Part shown: in pieces, positions 25,240-33,234 of the stretch | Numbering within the stretch: position 1 is the stretch's first letter | How the letters are laid out: each line of letters opens with the position of its first letter | Assembly (NCBI GenBank): GCA_035295125.1 | Contig: DATGJP010000095.1 | Span: 186,001 to 250,000, forward strand | DNA: 64,000 nt | Origin: JAICMB01 sp035295125 | GTDB lineage: Bacteria > Acidobacteriota > Terriglobia > Bryobacterales > Bryobacteraceae | Direction of reading: 5' to 3' | The notes under the pieces: generated by a model | The model's database searches: none | Seen by the model: the letters and a program-made list of their open reading frames with translations, nothing else | Told to the model about the DNA's origin: nothing | Position numbers and translations under genes: made by a program

Positions 25240-25975
25240 GACCCGCGGCGATATCGCCGAGTTGGTGATGAACCGGCCTGAAGTGCTGAATGCCGAGAAT
25301 TGGCAGCTCGTGCGTGATTTCCATGCTGCCCTTGATGAGATCGGGAAGTCGAATGACATTCGAGCCGTCATCATAACCGGCCAGGGACGCTCGTTCTCAT
25401 CCGGAGTCGATCTCCAATCCCTGTCGAATGGCGAACTCAAGATCGACTGGTTCCGAGCGTTTGATGAAGGCGTGCGGCGCCTCGAGCAACTCCACGCTCT
25501 CACGGTGGCGAAAATCCGGGGATACGCGATCGGTGGCGGTCTCCAGATCGCATTGGCGTGCGACCTCCGCGTTGCCACGCCTGACGCTCGCCTCGGCTTG
25601 CCCGCGGTTATGGAAGCGCTGATCCCTGGGATGGGAACCTACCGCCTCCCGCGCTTCATCGGATTAGGCCGTGCACGCCGCCTGGTTCTGACCGGAGAAC
25701 TGATCGGCGCTGAGGAAGCCTTGCGAATCGGCCTGCTCGACTGGGTGGTTGCTGAAGAACAGCTCAGTGAAAAGGTGGAGTCAACGATTGCGGACGTTTT
25801 AAAGGGCAGCGCGACGGCGCAGTCGTTCGCTAAGAGGTTGGTGACCGCGTCGTTCGAATCGGATTTCGACAAGGCCTTCGCGGAGTACCTCGAATATCAG
25901 GAGCGGTCGCTCGCCTCGAGTGATCACGAGAGAACGATGGCCGAATATCGAGCCCGGAAATCTCCCAGAGGTTAG
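25211..25975 (+). CDS. Enoyl-CoA hydratase/isomerase family protein
   Basis: The 254-residue crotonase-fold protein has the CoA-site motifs AVIITGQGRSFSSGVDLQ and AKIRGYAIGGGLQIALACDL (oxyanion hole), then ARLGLPAVMEALIPGMGTYR, where Glu and Gly residues define the catalytic region. One typical catalytic Glu position (in GLPE) is replaced by Ala (GLPA), so hydratase activity is not assured; a lyase or isomerase role is possible. The ATG at 25211 follows AGGAAGG and lies within the end of the hydrolase gene. It probably works on a CoA intermediate downstream of BoxC. Confidence 0.85.
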   Translation: MPEPRAVYLETRGDIAELVMNRPEVLNAENWQLVRDFHAALDEIGKSNDIRAVIITGQGRSFSSGVDLQSLSNGELKIDWFRAFDEGVRRLEQLHALTVAKIRGYAIGGGLQIALACDLRVATPDARLGLPAVMEALIPGMGTYRLPRFIGLGRARRLVLTGELIGAEEALRIGLLDWVVAEEQLSEKVESTIADVLKGSATAQSFAKRLVTASFESDFDKAFAEYLEYQERSLASSDHERTMAEYRARKSPRG

Positions 25976-26053
25976 CTGTTATTCTCTCTTCACAATCGCC
26001 TGCTATCTTCGATCTCAGTCATACTGAGCCGAAGAGGTTTTCTTTCTGCCGCA

Positions 26054-26232
26054 GTGTCCCTGTCGCCGCGCCTGCCCTGTCGCACGCCGCATCCGGCGGA
26101 CTTTCGTTTCGCCATCATCGCCGACACCCACATCATCGACGAGTTCCATCAAGGGCCGAAGGCAACGTTCAGCAGCGCGGCGTTCGGGAGCATCACATCG
26201 ACGTTCCCGGCACGGCGAGCGTCCCGCGATGA
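26054..26232 (+). pseudogene. Metallophosphoesterase remnant
   Basis: Translation reads 'FRFAIIADTHIIDEFHQGP', the first strand and metal motif (DTH) of calcineurin-like phosphoesterases. After about 15 more codons the homology is lost and the frame ends. In another frame the next stretch reads REHHIDVPGTASVPR and then stops, looking like a different end of a protein. A gene of some 300 codons therefore seems reduced to its two ends by an internal deletion. The second piece is a guess. The rest of the 25976-26329 gap holds a copy of the dispersed repeat. Confidence 0.5.
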
Positions 26233-26242
26233 TTTGGAGTAG

Positions 26243-26290
26243 GTGGAAGGGTGGAGCAGTCCTGCCTTTGGACTCACCGAGAAGGATTGC
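26243..26290. repeat. Dispersed intergenic repeat, copy 1 (partial)
   Basis: GTGGAAGGGTGGAGCAG followed by CCTGCCTTTGGA matches the left end of the element at 30277-30351 and the terminal repeats of 44378-44575. Only one end is recognisable, and the inner palindrome is decayed. Confidence 0.6.
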
Positions 26291-26329
26291 ATCCTGCGGT
26301 GGATTTCACGATCCGCCTAAAATGTACTC

Positions 26330-26914
26330 ATGCCGAGCCCCGAACTTCAGCGTTTCCTCGATAGCATGAAGATCGGCTACGAACAGTGGCACGATGGCAT
26401 CGGCTACGACCTTGACGCTCTTCGAGCTATGACTCCCGAAGAGCGTTCGCAGGTTGAAACCGTCCTGATCCGGAACCTTGCCGGCACAGGCGACTGGCGC
26501 GATGTGGAAGCGCTGGCCGCGCTGGACACCCCTGGCGCGACGGCCGTTCTCAAAACCGCCGCTAAACACCGTAACGCCGAGGTGCGCAACCGCGCACTGT
26601 CCATTCTGGCCGATGAAGGGCCCCAAACCGGCTTACAACTCGAAGACGACATCGTTCGCGCGGTCGAGCAGGGGGCACTCGACCTGGCGGAAAAACATCC
26701 CACGCCACGCGTGAAGCGGGCCCTGCTCGACTGCGCCCGCCTTGCGCCCGCAACCACGCGGGTGCACGCCGCGGCGATGCTGATGTATTTGTGCGGAAAA
26801 GCGGACGAGCCCTTCGATTGGAATCACCGGCCCTTCTTTCTGCGGTTTGCGACCGAGGACAACCAGCAACTTCGCGCAGCCTGGATGGAATTGCGCGAGC
26901 AGACAGGAGTGTAA
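26330..26914 (+). CDS. HEAT-repeat-like protein of unknown function
   Basis: The 194-residue soluble protein is almost all helical. Segments such as DVEALAALDTPGATAVLKTA, AKHRNAEVRNRALSILADEG and HPTPRVKRALLDCARLAPAT look like successive HEAT/armadillo-type repeats, and it ends 'RPFFLRFATEDNQQLRAAWM'. Such solenoids usually bind partner proteins. There is no signal peptide. The two flanking regions hold a pseudogene and an orphan response regulator, so context gives no function. Confidence 0.7.
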   Translation: MPSPELQRFLDSMKIGYEQWHDGIGYDLDALRAMTPEERSQVETVLIRNLAGTGDWRDVEALAALDTPGATAVLKTAAKHRNAEVRNRALSILADEGPQTGLQLEDDIVRAVEQGALDLAEKHPTPRVKRALLDCARLAPATTRVHAAAMLMYLCGKADEPFDWNHRPFFLRFATEDNQQLRAAWMELREQTGV

Positions 26915-26969
26915 CCAAACGTTCATTTTCGCAGTCCCTTTCTAGGAGTATTTTCATTTTGGCTTGAGG

Positions 26970-26992
26970 GTTACAATGACTTGTTACAATGA
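26970..26992 (+). promoter_or_regulatory. Direct repeat in front of the NarL-type regulator
   Basis: GTTACAATGA occurs twice (26970-26979 and 26983-26992), 13 bases apart, ending 13 bases before the ATG at 27006. Each copy contains a TACAAT that could act as a -10 box. A regulator-binding tandem site or a duplicated promoter are both possible. Confidence 0.4.
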
Positions 26993-27005
26993 GCTAGGCA
27001 GTGTT

Positions 27006-27662
27006 ATGAATCCTACGGACACGCCGGCGCGCCCACGGTTATTGCTAGCCGACGATCATCGGATTCTTATGGAAGGTGTCCGAAAGCTGCTGGAGGCAGA
27101 GTTCGACATCATCGGAACCGCAGCCGACGGCCGTGAGTTGGTTACCCTGGTCGAATCCCTTCAGCCCGATGTCGTCGTTCTCGATATCGGCATGCCTCTT
27201 CTGAATGGAATCGAAGCATCTCGCCAAATACGCCAAAAATCGCAGAAGTCCCGCATCGTTATCCTGACCCAACAAACGGCGAGGCCTTATATTCGGGAGG
27301 CATTCGACGCCGGGGCTATGGCGTATGTTCTGAAACAGTCGGCCCCCAGGGAGTTGACGATCGCGATACAACGAGCTCTCGCGGGCGAGCTGTATATCTC
27401 GGAGATGCTCCGCGAGGCTGGTATCGTTCCCCAGCCGGAAGGCTCGCCTCACGTGTCTAAAGCGTTTGGACTGACGCCCCGCCAGCGCGAAGTTCTGCAA
27501 CTGGTTGCGGAAGGTAAAGCCGCCAAAGAAATCGCCAATCTGCTGGGAATTTCGGTTAAGACCGTGGAATTCCACAAGATGTCGATTATGGAAGAGCTCG
27601 GGATGCGGACCACGGCGGAATTAACCCGCTACGCGATGCAACACGGAATAGTAAATAATTAA
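27006..27662 (+). CDS. NarL/LuxR-type response regulator
   Basis: The 218-residue product has a receiver domain with the acidic pair (LLADDHRI), phosphoacceptor Asp60 (VVLDIGMP) and the conserved Lys in YVLKQSAP. The LuxR-type helix-turn-helix follows: LTPRQREVLQLVAEGKAAKE and then IANLLGISVKTVEFHKMSIM. No histidine kinase gene is adjacent, so its partner lies elsewhere. I use the ATG at 27006 because upstream codons add a leader unlike any receiver domain; a tandem repeat lies just in front. Confidence 0.92.
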   Translation: MNPTDTPARPRLLLADDHRILMEGVRKLLEAEFDIIGTAADGRELVTLVESLQPDVVVLDIGMPLLNGIEASRQIRQKSQKSRIVILTQQTARPYIREAFDAGAMAYVLKQSAPRELTIAIQRALAGELYISEMLREAGIVPQPEGSPHVSKAFGLTPRQREVLQLVAEGKAAKEIANLLGISVKTVEFHKMSIMEELGMRTTAELTRYAMQHGIVNN

Positions 27663-27663
27663 G

Positions 27664-27950
27664 AGCGATCAGCGACCCAGCTTTCAGCGGTCAGCTAAAA
27701 CTCCTCGACCTCGCGGATGCGGTGGAAACAGTGGTATATCAAAGCCTGGCCGGAATGGTGGTGCCGAGCTTGCCCGGTTCTGCTCCATAGCAATGGGATC
27801 GGCGAGCGAATTAGAGTATCACCTGTTGCTGGCCAGGGATCTGAACCTCATCCAACCCAAAGAGCACACCGAGCTCTCGGAGCAGGCAACGGAGTTGAAG
27901 CGCATGCTGACCGCACTACACCACAAGCTGAAAGCTGATCGCTGATCGCT
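27664..27950. mobile_element. Inverted repeats flanking a decayed four-helix-bundle gene
   Basis: AGCGATCAGCGACCCAGC plus TTTCAGC at 27664-27688 faces GCTGAAAGCTGATCGCTG plus ATCGCT at 27927-27950. They are inverted copies apart from a small indel near the middle. Between them lies the remnant of a four-helix-bundle gene whose last codons are made by the right repeat. The arrangement looks like a small mobile cassette. No target duplication was identified. Confidence 0.45.
27793..27945 (+). pseudogene. Four-helix-bundle (23S rRNA intervening-sequence type) protein, 3' remnant
   Basis: From ATG 27793 the frame reads MGSASELEYHLLLARDLNLI, then EHTELSEQATELKRMLTALH and stops. This is the C-terminal half of the four-helix-bundle family (IVP/S23-like, also related to Avd of diversity-generating elements), whose members normally start with VWQKAH-type and RRAAVSIPANIAEG-type blocks. 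The upstream part (27717-27792) no longer encodes these blocks in any single frame. The gene is therefore 5' decayed. Confidence 0.6.
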
Positions 27951-27962
27951 GAAAGGTGATCG

Positions 27963-30176
27963 CTACTTCCCAACCACCGTCAGCACCTGCTTCGCCTCGA
28001 CACGCTCGAACTGCATCGGGAAGCTGCGGCCAACGTAGTACGCGTCCCACTGGTCTTTGTAATGCGCCGACAGGATCTGTCCCGATTCTCCGACCGTGAG
28101 GTTGTGCAGCGAGCCGTCCCAATTCGATAGGTCGGCAACAAACCGCATGGAAGGGCCGAGACGTGCCGAGGTCTGCTTCACCGTTGTGGGCGAACCGCTC
28201 ATCGGAGTCGGACCGATGTTGAAATAGCGTCCCAGGAGCGGAATCTGGCTGCCCACGGGCTGCTTGATGCTCAGACCGTTGTACGCGCCGTACTTCCACC
28301 TGTGAACGTCGCCGCCTTGCAGCCGGCCTCCCTCTTCCACAGCCTCGGAAAAACACCGGACCAGCACTTCATCGAGATCCTTGAACCATCCCTCGCCGCG
28401 CCGCTCCACGATCTGCTGAATAACCGCCGGTGCGATTTCGATGGAATACGTATCGCCCTTGCCCGGCGAAGCCACATTCGCGACGGCGGTCCGCAGCCGC
28501 TGAAACACCAGCGTCGCGATCAGCGGAGCCGACATGTCCTTGTCCATCTGCCCATTCCAGGAACGCAGCTCCGCGAGAGCAGACTTCATGTCGGAATTGG
28601 TGACCGGGTGGCGATCGCACGCCGCCACCACCTGGCGTGCAAGTGCGTGCGAGAACTCCGAATAGACGTCCTTTTCCACTGCAATCATGTCCACCGGCTT
28701 CCAGCCGCCGCGGACGCAAAGCAGATCGCGAATCTGGTTCGAACGGTATTGCGGCGCGAACCCACCGTGTACCGGATAAGGATAATCATGAGGGAACGGG
28801 TTCTGGTTGGCGGTAACGATCATCCCGCTGGGCGGGTTGTAGAACGTGGGCAGCTTATCGAACGGGATGAATCCATCCCACTCGTCCTCTCCGCTGCTCC
28901 CATCGGCGGGCACGTCGCCTTCGTAGTGATGGCGAATCGGCAGCAGCCCCGTGGCGTGGTACCCGATATTGCCGTCGACGTCCGCGTACACAAAGTTCTG
29001 TCCCGGCCCCGAAAAGCGCTTCAGCCCGGCAGTGAATTCGTCCCAGTTCGCCGCCTGGTTGATTTCGAGAAAAGGAAACTGGAACGACCCCGGCTCCGCG
29101 GCAGCCCAACGTAGCGCGTAGAACTTCTTATCCTGATCGGGGATCACCGGACCATGCCGCGTCACCCAGATCGCGAACGGCTCGGCCTTCTGGCCTTTGA
29201 TCGCAATTATGTCGCGCTCCAGGCGCGCCTGCTCGACTCTGCCTTTGTATAAATATCTTCCGGTGCGCGGATCGATCTGCTCCAGGTAAAGGTCCTCGAC
29301 ATCGAAACCGAGATTCGTGACTCCCCAGGCGATGCGCTCGTTGTGACCGATGATGACGCACGGAACGCCGGGAAGAGACACGCCCGTAACGTTGAGCCCG
29401 GGAGCCTTCAGATGAACGGTATACCAGGTGGAGGGAACACTCCATTCCAGGTGCGGGTCGTTGGCCAGGATCGGCTTCCCGCTGGCTGTCAGGCGCCCCG
29501 CGATCGCCCAGGCATTTGAGCCAGGCTGGACTTCGCGGCCGGTCCAGTTGGGAAACAAAGCGTCGACCTTGGCGCGATCGCCGCTTGCCAGAAGCCTCTG
29601 CTTTTGAACCTCCGTCGGATACGATGTCGTCAGGTTACGATACATCTGCAAACCGGCCAGGATGCTGTCGACGACGCTCCATAGCCGCGGTTTATACCGC
29701 AGGATGGTGAACTCGATCGGCAGATTGTTCAAATGGCCCTGAATGAAATAGTTCACTCCCCGTGTGTAGGCGGCGAGCACGGCGCGATCGGCCGGCGGCA
29801 GCGTGCGGAAGTGCTCTTCAGCCATGCGGCGCATCCGGAGATGGCGCGCCAGATGATCGGCATCCAGCGCCGCGGGGCCGACGATTTCGGCGAGGTCGCC
29901 CGCGGCGAGCCTGCGCAGCGCGTCCATCTGCCACAGGCGGTCCTGCGCGGTGACATAGCCTTGCAGGAAAATGGCATCCTGCCACGACGCCGCGGTGATG
30001 TGCGGCACGCCCAGCGCGTCACGCGCTATGGTGGCTTTTTGCGAAATTGGTGCCGCTATCTCGCCTGTAGTCTGCGGCAGCGGCCGGTAAGCAAACCAAT
30101 ACGCCGCCACCAGGACGATGACGACGAAAACCGCTATGCTCAAGTTGATGTATTTCAAGATCTTCGGGGCATGCAC
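27963..30176 (-). CDS. Penicillin acylase family protein
   Basis: The 737-residue Ntn-hydrolase precursor is anchored by an N-terminal helix (INLSIAVFVVIVLVAAYWFA). The alpha chain shows IARDALGVPHITAASWQDAI and FLQGYVTAQDRLWQMDALRR. After a spacer, autocleavage would expose the nucleophile Ser in QPGSNAWAIAG; the beta chain continues with PILANDPHLEWSVPSTWYTV and HNERIAWGVTNLGFDVEDLY, all family hallmarks. Relatives hydrolyse acyl-homoserine lactones or beta-lactam side chains; the substrate here is unknown. I chose the GTG at 30176 since the longer frame (to 30299) would cross into the repeat element at 30277. Confidence 0.9.
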   Translation of the reverse strand: MHAPKILKYINLSIAVFVVIVLVAAYWFAYRPLPQTTGEIAAPISQKATIARDALGVPHITAASWQDAIFLQGYVTAQDRLWQMDALRRLAAGDLAEIVGPAALDADHLARHLRMRRMAEEHFRTLPPADRAVLAAYTRGVNYFIQGHLNNLPIEFTILRYKPRLWSVVDSILAGLQMYRNLTTSYPTEVQKQRLLASGDRAKVDALFPNWTGREVQPGSNAWAIAGRLTASGKPILANDPHLEWSVPSTWYTVHLKAPGLNVTGVSLPGVPCVIIGHNERIAWGVTNLGFDVEDLYLEQIDPRTGRYLYKGRVEQARLERDIIAIKGQKAEPFAIWVTRHGPVIPDQDKKFYALRWAAAEPGSFQFPFLEINQAANWDEFTAGLKRFSGPGQNFVYADVDGNIGYHATGLLPIRHHYEGDVPADGSSGEDEWDGFIPFDKLPTFYNPPSGMIVTANQNPFPHDYPYPVHGGFAPQYRSNQIRDLLCVRGGWKPVDMIAVEKDVYSEFSHALARQVVAACDRHPVTNSDMKSALAELRSWNGQMDKDMSAPLIATLVFQRLRTAVANVASPGKGDTYSIEIAPAVIQQIVERRGEGWFKDLDEVLVRCFSEAVEEGGRLQGGDVHRWKYGAYNGLSIKQPVGSQIPLLGRYFNIGPTPMSGSPTTVKQTSARLGPSMRFVADLSNWDGSLHNLTVGESGQILSAHYKDQWDAYYVGRSFPMQFERVEAKQVLTVVGK

Positions 30177-30276
30177 TGGAGTGAATTCTAGCAACCCGCG
30201 TTCGCAACCGGCGCGGGTCGGCGCTCCTTCCAAGCCCCTGAGCGGCGGCTTAACCCCCACGCGCGGCAGGCTATGC

Positions 30277-30351
30277 AAGGGTGGAGCAGGTGGTTCCACC
30301 TGCCTTTGGAGCTCGCTGGGAACGCACAGGAGAAACCGCCTGCGTCACCTT
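30277..30351. repeat. Dispersed intergenic repeat, copy 2 (both ends)
   Basis: Left end AAGGGTGGAGCAGGTGG followed by the palindromic TTCCACCTGC; right end GAAACCGCCTGCGTCACCTT, an inverted imperfect copy. About 25 bases separate the ends. It lies between the penicillin acylase start and the CNNM gene. It is a shorter relative of the 44378-44575 element. Confidence 0.7.
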
Positions 30352-30395
30352 GATTTCATCCACTTTCGTGGACCAGCGGTCCATAGCGGCCTTCT

Positions 30396-31748
30396 ATGGG
30401 CTACCGGCTCCTAGTCCTATTCACCATCATCATTGCCAACGGATTCTTCGCCGCCTCCGAGGTGGCCCTGGTATCGGTGCGGCGCAGCCGGCTTCGCGCC
30501 ATGGCGGAGCACGGCAACATGGCGGCGCAGTCGGCTCTCAATCTTCTCGCCAACCCCGAGCGCCTGCTTTCGGTCACCCAGTTCGGCGTGACCATCGCGA
30601 GCCTCGGTCTGGGCTGGGCCGGCGAGGGCACCCTCTACGAACTCCTGATGCGTGTCGCCGGCAACGCCATACCCCTCCGATGGGCGCCCTTCGTTCACGG
30701 TGCGCTGTTCGCGCTGGCCTTCGCCATCATCAGCTATGCCCATGTCGTTTTGGGTGAGGTGGTGCCGAAGAACATGGCCATCGAGCGCGCCGACCGGCTG
30801 GCGATGCTGGTTGCGCCGTTCCTGCTGGTCTTCTATCGCATCGCCGCGCCTTTCGTCTTCGTCGCCGAACGTACCGCCACAGTGATTTCGCGCTGGATGG
30901 GGTTACGCGGCGGCCACGCCGGCGGCGGCCATTCCCCGGAGGAGATCAAGTACATCGTGGCCTCCAGCCGCAACGAGGGCCACCTCAGCCAATTTGAAGA
31001 AGACGCCATCGAAGCGCTGCTCGAAATGCAGGAACACTCCGCGCGCGAGATCATGGTGCCGCGCAACCAGATCGTCTCGGTCTCGGCGGATGCCAGCCTC
31101 GACGAGGTGATCCACGTGATGCGCGTGAACCAGTTTTCGCGCGTGCCGGTCTACGAAAACGGTCCCGAACATATCAGTGGGTACGTACACTACAAAGACC
31201 TGATGAGGATCTGGGAAGAGCGCCGCATCGCAATTGAAAAGAAGCGGCTGCTGCGTCCTTTTCGGCTGTCGCGCATCGTCCGCAAGGCCCTGGTCGTTCC
31301 CGAAACCAAACCGCTCATCGAACTGATCGACGAGTTCCGCAATACTCACGTGCACCTGGCCATCGTCGTGGACGAGTTCGGCACCATCGTCGGCCTGGTC
31401 ACGCTCGAAGACGTGCTGGAGCAGATCTTCGGCGAAATCGGCGACGAGCACGACGTGAAACGGCCGAAGCCCAAAGCGGGAGCTACAGTGATCGTGGTCG
31501 ACGGCAGCACAACCATTCGCGACCTGGACACGCAATATGGCCTGGAACTCCCTCCCGACGCCGGCTTTGAAACCCTGGCTGGTTTTCTGTTATTTCAGCT
31601 TGGCTACATCCCCAAGCCGGGCGAAACGCTCGAGCACGGAGGCCGCCGGTTTACAATCCTCGAGATGCAGCGCAACCGCATCTCCCGGGTCCGGATCGAA
31701 AAGCTGCCCGACCCGGTTAACACTGCCTCAGGAGCCACGTCTCTCTAG
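30396..31748 (+). CDS. CNNM/CorC family transporter (DUF21, CBS pair, CorC_HlyC)
   Basis: The 450-residue product has three N-terminal transmembrane helices with the DUF21 blocks 'FFAASEVALVSVRRSRLRAM' and FGVTIASLGLGWAGEGTLYE, a CBS pair (REIMVPRNQIVSVSADASLD ... HLAIVVDEFGTIVGLVTLED) and a C-terminal CorC_HlyC domain (TIRDLDTQYGLELPPDAGFE, TLAGFLLFQLGYIPKPGE). These proteins mediate magnesium or cobalt efflux and were earlier called hemolysins. The ATG at 30396 starts the first helix. It stops 12 bases before the ECF sigma gene and could share its transcript. Confidence 0.92.
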   Translation: MGYRLLVLFTIIIANGFFAASEVALVSVRRSRLRAMAEHGNMAAQSALNLLANPERLLSVTQFGVTIASLGLGWAGEGTLYELLMRVAGNAIPLRWAPFVHGALFALAFAIISYAHVVLGEVVPKNMAIERADRLAMLVAPFLLVFYRIAAPFVFVAERTATVISRWMGLRGGHAGGGHSPEEIKYIVASSRNEGHLSQFEEDAIEALLEMQEHSAREIMVPRNQIVSVSADASLDEVIHVMRVNQFSRVPVYENGPEHISGYVHYKDLMRIWEERRIAIEKKRLLRPFRLSRIVRKALVVPETKPLIELIDEFRNTHVHLAIVVDEFGTIVGLVTLEDVLEQIFGEIGDEHDVKRPKPKAGATVIVVDGSTTIRDLDTQYGLELPPDAGFETLAGFLLFQLGYIPKPGETLEHGGRRFTILEMQRNRISRVRIEKLPDPVNTASGATSL

Positions 31749-31760
31749 TGGCAGTCCGGT

Positions 31761-32285
31761 GTGGATACCGCAATTCCGATCGACGGCGTAATGGACTCGA
31801 TAGTCTCCCAAGCTCAACGAGGCGATCGCGGCGCTTTCGCGCGCCTCTACGAGCAGTATGCGCGTATGGTCCATGGCATCCTGCTCGCCCGGGTCCCGCG
31901 TTGCGAGGTAGACGACCTCATGCAGGACGTTTTCCTGGCAGCGCTGCGGCGTGTGGCATCGCTGCGTCAGCAGGACGCGTTCGGGGGCTGGCTCGCGATG
32001 ATAGCGCGAAATCACGCAACCGACTACCACCGCCGCGCCCCAAAAACTGCGGAGATTGAAGAAGGGCTGCTACGTCAGGATGCGCCTAGTCCCGAAGCCG
32101 TAGGGGTAATGGATGCGATCCACTCGCTGCCGGACGCTTACCGGGAGACTTTGACGCTGCGGCTGGTTGAGGGACTGACCGGGCCCGAGATCGCGGAACA
32201 GACCGGCCTGACGCCGGATTCGGTCCGAGTGAACCTGCATCGAGGAATGAAGTTGTTGCGAGAGAAACTGGAAGGATCCAAATGA
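31761..32285 (+). CDS. ECF-type RNA polymerase sigma factor
   Basis: The 174-residue protein shows region 2 (ARLYEQYARMVHGILLARVP, CEVDDLMQDVFLAALRRVAS, GWLAMIARNHATDYHRR) and region 4 (SLPDAYRETLTLRLVEGLTG followed by PEIAEQTGLTPDSVRVNLHR). Its start is GTG at 31761. Its stop overlaps the ATG of a FecR-like gene (ATGA), so the two products are probably a sigma/anti-sigma or sigma/sensor pair acting at the inner membrane. A second ECF module occurs at 13322. Confidence 0.92.
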   Translation: MDTAIPIDGVMDSIVSQAQRGDRGAFARLYEQYARMVHGILLARVPRCEVDDLMQDVFLAALRRVASLRQQDAFGGWLAMIARNHATDYHRRAPKTAEIEEGLLRQDAPSPEAVGVMDAIHSLPDAYRETLTLRLVEGLTGPEIAEQTGLTPDSVRVNLHRGMKLLREKLEGSK

Positions 32286-33220
32286 GCGATTATTTGTGGG
32301 ACAAATCGGGCGAGCCAGACCCCGAAGTCCAGCGGCTGGAAGAGCTGCTATCGCCGTTTGCGATGAAGAAAGCGCCGTTGCGTTTTCCGGAGCGGCGCCG
32401 CTGGCGTCCGCTGCTGGTGGTGGCGGCGTCGGTCGCCGTCATCACTGCAGCCGTGACTTTCTGGTACGTGCGGCGGCCGCACGGCCCGGCATGGGAAGTC
32501 GTCGCGATCGGCGGCAATGGAGGCGCCCGTCAATTGACGGATGGCGGTGTTGTAGAAACTAACGGATCGTCCCGGGCGCGGCTCGAAATGTCCACATTTG
32601 GACATGTTGAGCTGGAACCTAATACCAAGCTGAAGCTGTTGGTCACGAAGTCGGATGAGCAGCGCATGGCGCTGTCGCGGGGAAAGATTCACGCTCTGAT
32701 TTGGGCGCCTCCCGGCCAGTTCGTTGTGAACACGCCCTCGGCAGTCACGGTAGATTTGGGGTGTTCGTATACCTTGGAAGTCGACCTCCTGGGCGACAGC
32801 ATCGTGCGTGTGAGTTTCGGTTGGGTCGCCTTCGAAGACCACGGCCGGGAGTCGTTTATTCCCGCTACCGCGATGTGCAAAACCAGGCCGAATCACGGTC
32901 CGGGGATCCCGGTTTATGAGGACGCGCCCTACGAACTCCAGAAAGGCGTGGATGTGTTTGATGGGAATGGCGATTTGAAGGCAGCCGAAGCGATTTTGCG
33001 GTCGGCGCGCCCCCGCGACGCTATGACGGTCTGGCACCTGCTGCGACGGGTACCGGACGCACAGCGCGGAGAGGTCTACGACCGTTTATCCCAGTTGATC
33101 CACCTTCCTGATGACGTCACCCGCGACCAGGTTGTGCGAGGCGACACCCGGGCGATCGAGGAAATCTGGAACTCGCTCGGGTTGGGGGATATGGCGTGGT
33201 GGCGAATGTGGAAGCGTTAA
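32282..33220 (+). CDS. FecR-domain membrane protein, probable anti-sigma partner
   Basis: The 312-residue product has a cytosolic N-terminus of about 40 residues, one transmembrane helix (PLLVVAASVAVITAAVTFWY) and a periplasmic FecR-type beta domain: GGARQLTDGGVVETNGSSRA, 'VELEPNTKLKLLVTKSDEQR', LSRGKIHALIWAPPGQFVVN, TPSAVTVDLGCSYTLEVD. The last 90 residues are helical. The layout suits an anti-sigma protein that senses an envelope signal. It lacks the ZAS (HXXXCXXC) motif, so zinc-type anti-sigma action is unlikely. Only 14 bases separate its stop from the PgeF reading frame. Confidence 0.85.
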   Translation: MSDYLWDKSGEPDPEVQRLEELLSPFAMKKAPLRFPERRRWRPLLVVAASVAVITAAVTFWYVRRPHGPAWEVVAIGGNGGARQLTDGGVVETNGSSRARLEMSTFGHVELEPNTKLKLLVTKSDEQRMALSRGKIHALIWAPPGQFVVNTPSAVTVDLGCSYTLEVDLLGDSIVRVSFGWVAFEDHGRESFIPATAMCKTRPNHGPGIPVYEDAPYELQKGVDVFDGNGDLKAAEAILRSARPRDAMTVWHLLRRVPDAQRGEVYDRLSQLIHLPDDVTRDQVVRGDTRAIEEIWNSLGLGDMAWWRMWKR

Positions 33221-33234
33221 AATACTAGATAGTT

